From Zygnema circumcarinatum (Eukaryota > Streptophyta > Zygnematophyceae > Zygnematales > Zygnemataceae): a DNA stretch of 49,456 bases. The DNA lies in NCBI GenBank assembly GCA_037447605.1, contig CM074821.1, positions 821,542 through 870,997 on the forward strand, written 5' to 3'. Below, in pieces: positions 47,206-49,456 of the stretch. Positions within the stretch are counted from its first letter, which is position 1; each line of letters begins with the position of its first letter. Position numbers and translations under genes: made by a program. Below the pieces are notes generated by a model that saw nothing but the letters and a program-made list of their open reading frames with translations, did no database searches and was not told the origin of the DNA.

Positions 47206-48379
47206 TCCATTTCTTTCATAATGAGTTCTAAAAGTAGGGCCTCTCTCTCTCTTGCGGTGGATCCACACAACGTAAGGATGAACCTGGACGGGTCCTTTCG
47301 ACAGGTACAGACAGGGTCGATCAAAGATCCGGGATCAACTTGACAGTCCAACGTCACGTGAAGGCTCCTCCAAGGTCACAAGGACGCTGGATGACGAAAA
47401 TTGTCGTCATCGTCACTGTAGCGAATGGAAACGCGCCACGTGCCACTCCTCATGTACTGTACGTAGGTCGATGCTGGCTCAAATCTGGCCGTCCAGCGTT
47501 CTTGCAAGGACTGACGCCAGCTGACGCAAGAACCTCCGTCCAATTGATCTGTAACAGTGAACATAAAACCAACACAGTCCCGTTCGACAAGGAACGGAGT
47601 ACGTGGCATCACACCGTAGCTGCCACGATGGCACAATGGACGGTCCGATGCCAGTGACGTCACTGGCACCGGACCGTCGGACCGTCCGTCTCTCCCTCCG
47701 GTCAATCGCTAAAGGTCTACTACAGTAAAACTACTGTACAGTGTGTTCAACCAAACGGATTGCCGTACACCCGCACATGGCAGCCGTACGAAATACCCTA
47801 TGATGTACCGTACATAAGTTGACGTAGATCTGCTGTGCGGTGAACACCTCCGATTGGCGATTGTCTAGGCGCTTTCTGCCCAGTTCCAGCCTCCCCCGCT
47901 ATCTGCCAACAATGTTCGTACCACCGCGGCCATGCACGTGGGTGGCGCGGAGCCACGGAAAAATAATTTGTTTGAGCTTTTCACATTTAACATATTCTTA
48001 AAACCAATGTAAATGCGACACGTGGCACAATTGCATATGTGGCGGCTTCGGAGATGAAGAAAGCCCCCAACGTGTGGTCCCAGCAGACCTGCAAACTGCA
48101 AACCGGGTTTTGGGGCAAACTGGGGGGAAGTTACAAACTTGGCTGAAGTTGAAAAACCGGGCGACGGTTCAGTGGTCGCAAGGCGTCGCATGAAGTCGCA
48201 GGGAGGGCCGTGCGACAGAAAGGCGCTCGGGGCCCTTCGCCGCCGCCACGTGGTGGCCCCGCTTGCCCTAAAAAAGGCTTAGGGCTTGCGGGCTTCCACG
48301 GGGAGGGAGATAGGAGAAAGGGAGCGAGAGGAAGGAGAGGGAGAGAGGGAGAGAGGGAGAGAGGGAGAGAGGGAGAGAG
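47206..48379. promoter_or_regulatory. Upstream region of the VIT-like gene
   Basis: No gene seen. Contains a 34-bp near-perfect palindrome at 47642-47675 centred on TGACGTCA, TACAGTA-type short repeats at about 47720-47740, GACACGTGGCACAA at 48017, GCCACGTGGTGG at 48246, a telo-box-like CCCTAAAAAAGG at 48265 and a GAGAGG leader run (48330-48378) directly before the ATG. Confidence 0.55.
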
Positions 48380-49180
48380 ATGGCGCTGGGAGCCATGGAC
48401 GCGGCGGAGACCAACGATCAGGTGTACTCTCAAATTCCGCGCGACGTGGAGGGCGCGAACAAGGAGGAGGACGTGCATTCCTGCGGGCACGAGCACTTCT
48501 CCCACCGCTCGCCATGGCTGCGCGCCGCCCTCCTCGGCGCCAACGACGGCCTCGTCTCCTGCGCCTCCCTCATGGTGGGAGTGGGAGCCGTTCGGTCCGA
48601 CCACCTCTCCATGATCATCTCCGGCCTCTCGGGCCTGGTCGCCGGCGCATGCAGCATGGCGATCGGGGAGTTTGTGTCTGTGTACGGGCAGAGGGACACG
48701 GAGGAGGCCGATCTGCAGAAGGAGAGGGAGGAGCACGAGAAGGGGCCCGACGCGCGCGAGCACGAGCTGGAGGAGCTCACGCAGATCTATGTCGAGAGGG
48801 GGCTGACTTACAGACTCGCAAGAGAGGTGGCGGAGGAGCTCTCCAGGATCGACCCCATTCGCGCCCACGCGAGGGACGAGCTCGGCATCGACATGGACGA
48901 TTTGTCGAACCCTGCGCAGGCGGCCATTGTTTCGGGAATCGCGTTCTCTGTGGGGGGAGTTGTGCCGCTGCTTTCTGCGGCCTTCATTGATGATTATGAT
49001 CTGAGGCTGGCGGTGCTTTTAGTCTCGTCGACGGTCGCTTTCATGGCGTTCGGGGCGTTGGGGGCGTTTCTGGGGGGGGCACCCATGCTTAAGGCGAGCG
49101 CTCGCGGAACCTTTGGTGGATGGCTGGCTATGCTCATTACTTATGTCACGCTGCGCGCATTTGGTAGCGCGGGGTTGTGA
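48380..49180 (+). CDS. VIT/CCC1-family iron or manganese transporter, bacterial-type insert
   Basis: Vacuolar iron transporter family proteins move Fe2+ or Mn2+ into vacuoles. 266 residues, no intron. The His-rich start (HSCGHEHFSHRSPW) runs into TM1 with the family signature LLGANDGLVSCASLMVGVG. TM2 includes LSGLVAGACSMAIGEFVSVYG. A cytosolic helical segment of about 70 residues follows with many Glu (HELEELTQIYVERGLTYRLA, then SRIDPIRAHARDELGI). TM3-TM5 follow: IVSGIAFSVGGVVPLLSAAF, LAVLLVSSTVAFMAFGALGA, FGGWLAMLITYVTL. Ends resemble plant nodulin-21-like VTL proteins, but those usually lack the long middle segment, whose ELxxIYVxRGL and AHARDELG motifs are typical of bacterial members as I know them. 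Metal choice cannot be read from sequence. Confidence 0.92.
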   Translation: MALGAMDAAETNDQVYSQIPRDVEGANKEEDVHSCGHEHFSHRSPWLRAALLGANDGLVSCASLMVGVGAVRSDHLSMIISGLSGLVAGACSMAIGEFVSVYGQRDTEEADLQKEREEHEKGPDAREHELEELTQIYVERGLTYRLAREVAEELSRIDPIRAHARDELGIDMDDLSNPAQAAIVSGIAFSVGGVVPLLSAAFIDDYDLRLAVLLVSSTVAFMAFGALGAFLGGAPMLKASARGTFGGWLAMLITYVTLRAFGSAGL

Positions 49181-49456
49181 GAGGAAGGGGGGGAGAGGGA
49201 GAGGGGGGGGTGGGAGGGCTGTGATGGATTCTTGCAGAAGAGTCAGTGAAGGAGGGAGGCAAGAAAGAATGCAAAAAGGATAAAAGAAAAGCAATTGAAA
49301 AGATAAGAGGGGTCATTGCGTAGCAGTTTAGATATGATCGCCCAGTTTTGCGATAGCACTTAGGGTTAAATATGCAGATGCTGCATCGCAAGGCGTGGGG
49401 CGAGGGGGGCGGGCGGGGTAGTGGAGGGGAGGGATGGGGGGGGGGGGGGGGGGGGG
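49181..49456. other. 3' flank ending in a G run
   Basis: 3' UTR of the VIT-like gene with purine-rich patches; the window ends in about 20 Gs, which may be an assembly edge in low-complexity sequence. Confidence 0.6.

Overview
This window is nuclear DNA from a green plant, most likely a streptophyte alga or an early-diverging land plant. The evidence is split genes with GT-AG introns (16 exons in one gene), chloroplast-type transit regions, plant gene families (plastid HSP70, non-specific phospholipase C, VIT/nodulin-21-like transporter, GT29 sialyltransferase-like protein), AAACCCTAA telo-boxes, CACGTGGC G-boxes and a plastid-type MurJ. MurJ fits a lineage that keeps plastid peptidoglycan. 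I cannot name the species. The assembly has two N gaps (10684-10693 and 27581-28370).

Layout. 266-1334 (-): first three exons of a J-domain protein, head-to-head with 2238-7927 (+), a complete 16-exon, 735-codon plastid HSP70; about 900 bp of shared upstream DNA with a heat-shock-element-like site lies between. 8744-17873 (-): a gene of about 19 exons that I reconstructed by hand from splice sites and codon phase. It encodes a cyanobacterial-type MurJ lipid II flippase behind a 115-codon N-terminal extension, and one membrane segment is missing beside a gap. 18.8-19.2 kb: an orphan membrane-segment exon. 19.6-20.95 kb: a polypurine tract of about 1.35 kb. 21093-25225 (-): a split GT29 sialyltransferase-like gene with a cysteine-rich tail, with candidate N-terminal exons up to 26011. 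28454-29833 (+): the C-terminal part of a CAMK-type kinase whose N-lobe is in the 790-N gap. 30689-32588 (-): spliceosomal MFAP1. 33935-35875 (-): non-specific phospholipase C. 37883-38092 (+): a 69-aa basic protein starting MGNAMG. 42769-43533 (+): a secreted cysteine-rich protein. 45345-46571 (-): an unrecognised Ser-rich protein. 48380-49180 (+): an intronless VIT/CCC1-family transporter.

Between genes the DNA is repeat-rich. Most introns and UTRs carry long (GA)n/(CT)n runs. The right half holds several unannotated mobile-element candidates: a 2.0-kb foldback element with arms of about 1 kb and an 8-bp target duplication (39980-41988), two adjacent palindromic MITEs (36765-37085), a possible hAT-like element (38581-39030), and a dispersed inverted-repeat family seen near 18.2, 39.5, 42.05 and 47.1 kb.

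Several genes point to plastid biology: HSP70, a possible J-domain co-chaperone, and MurJ. The rest look like ordinary housekeeping, secretory and stress-type genes. No rRNA, tRNA or CRISPR array was found.
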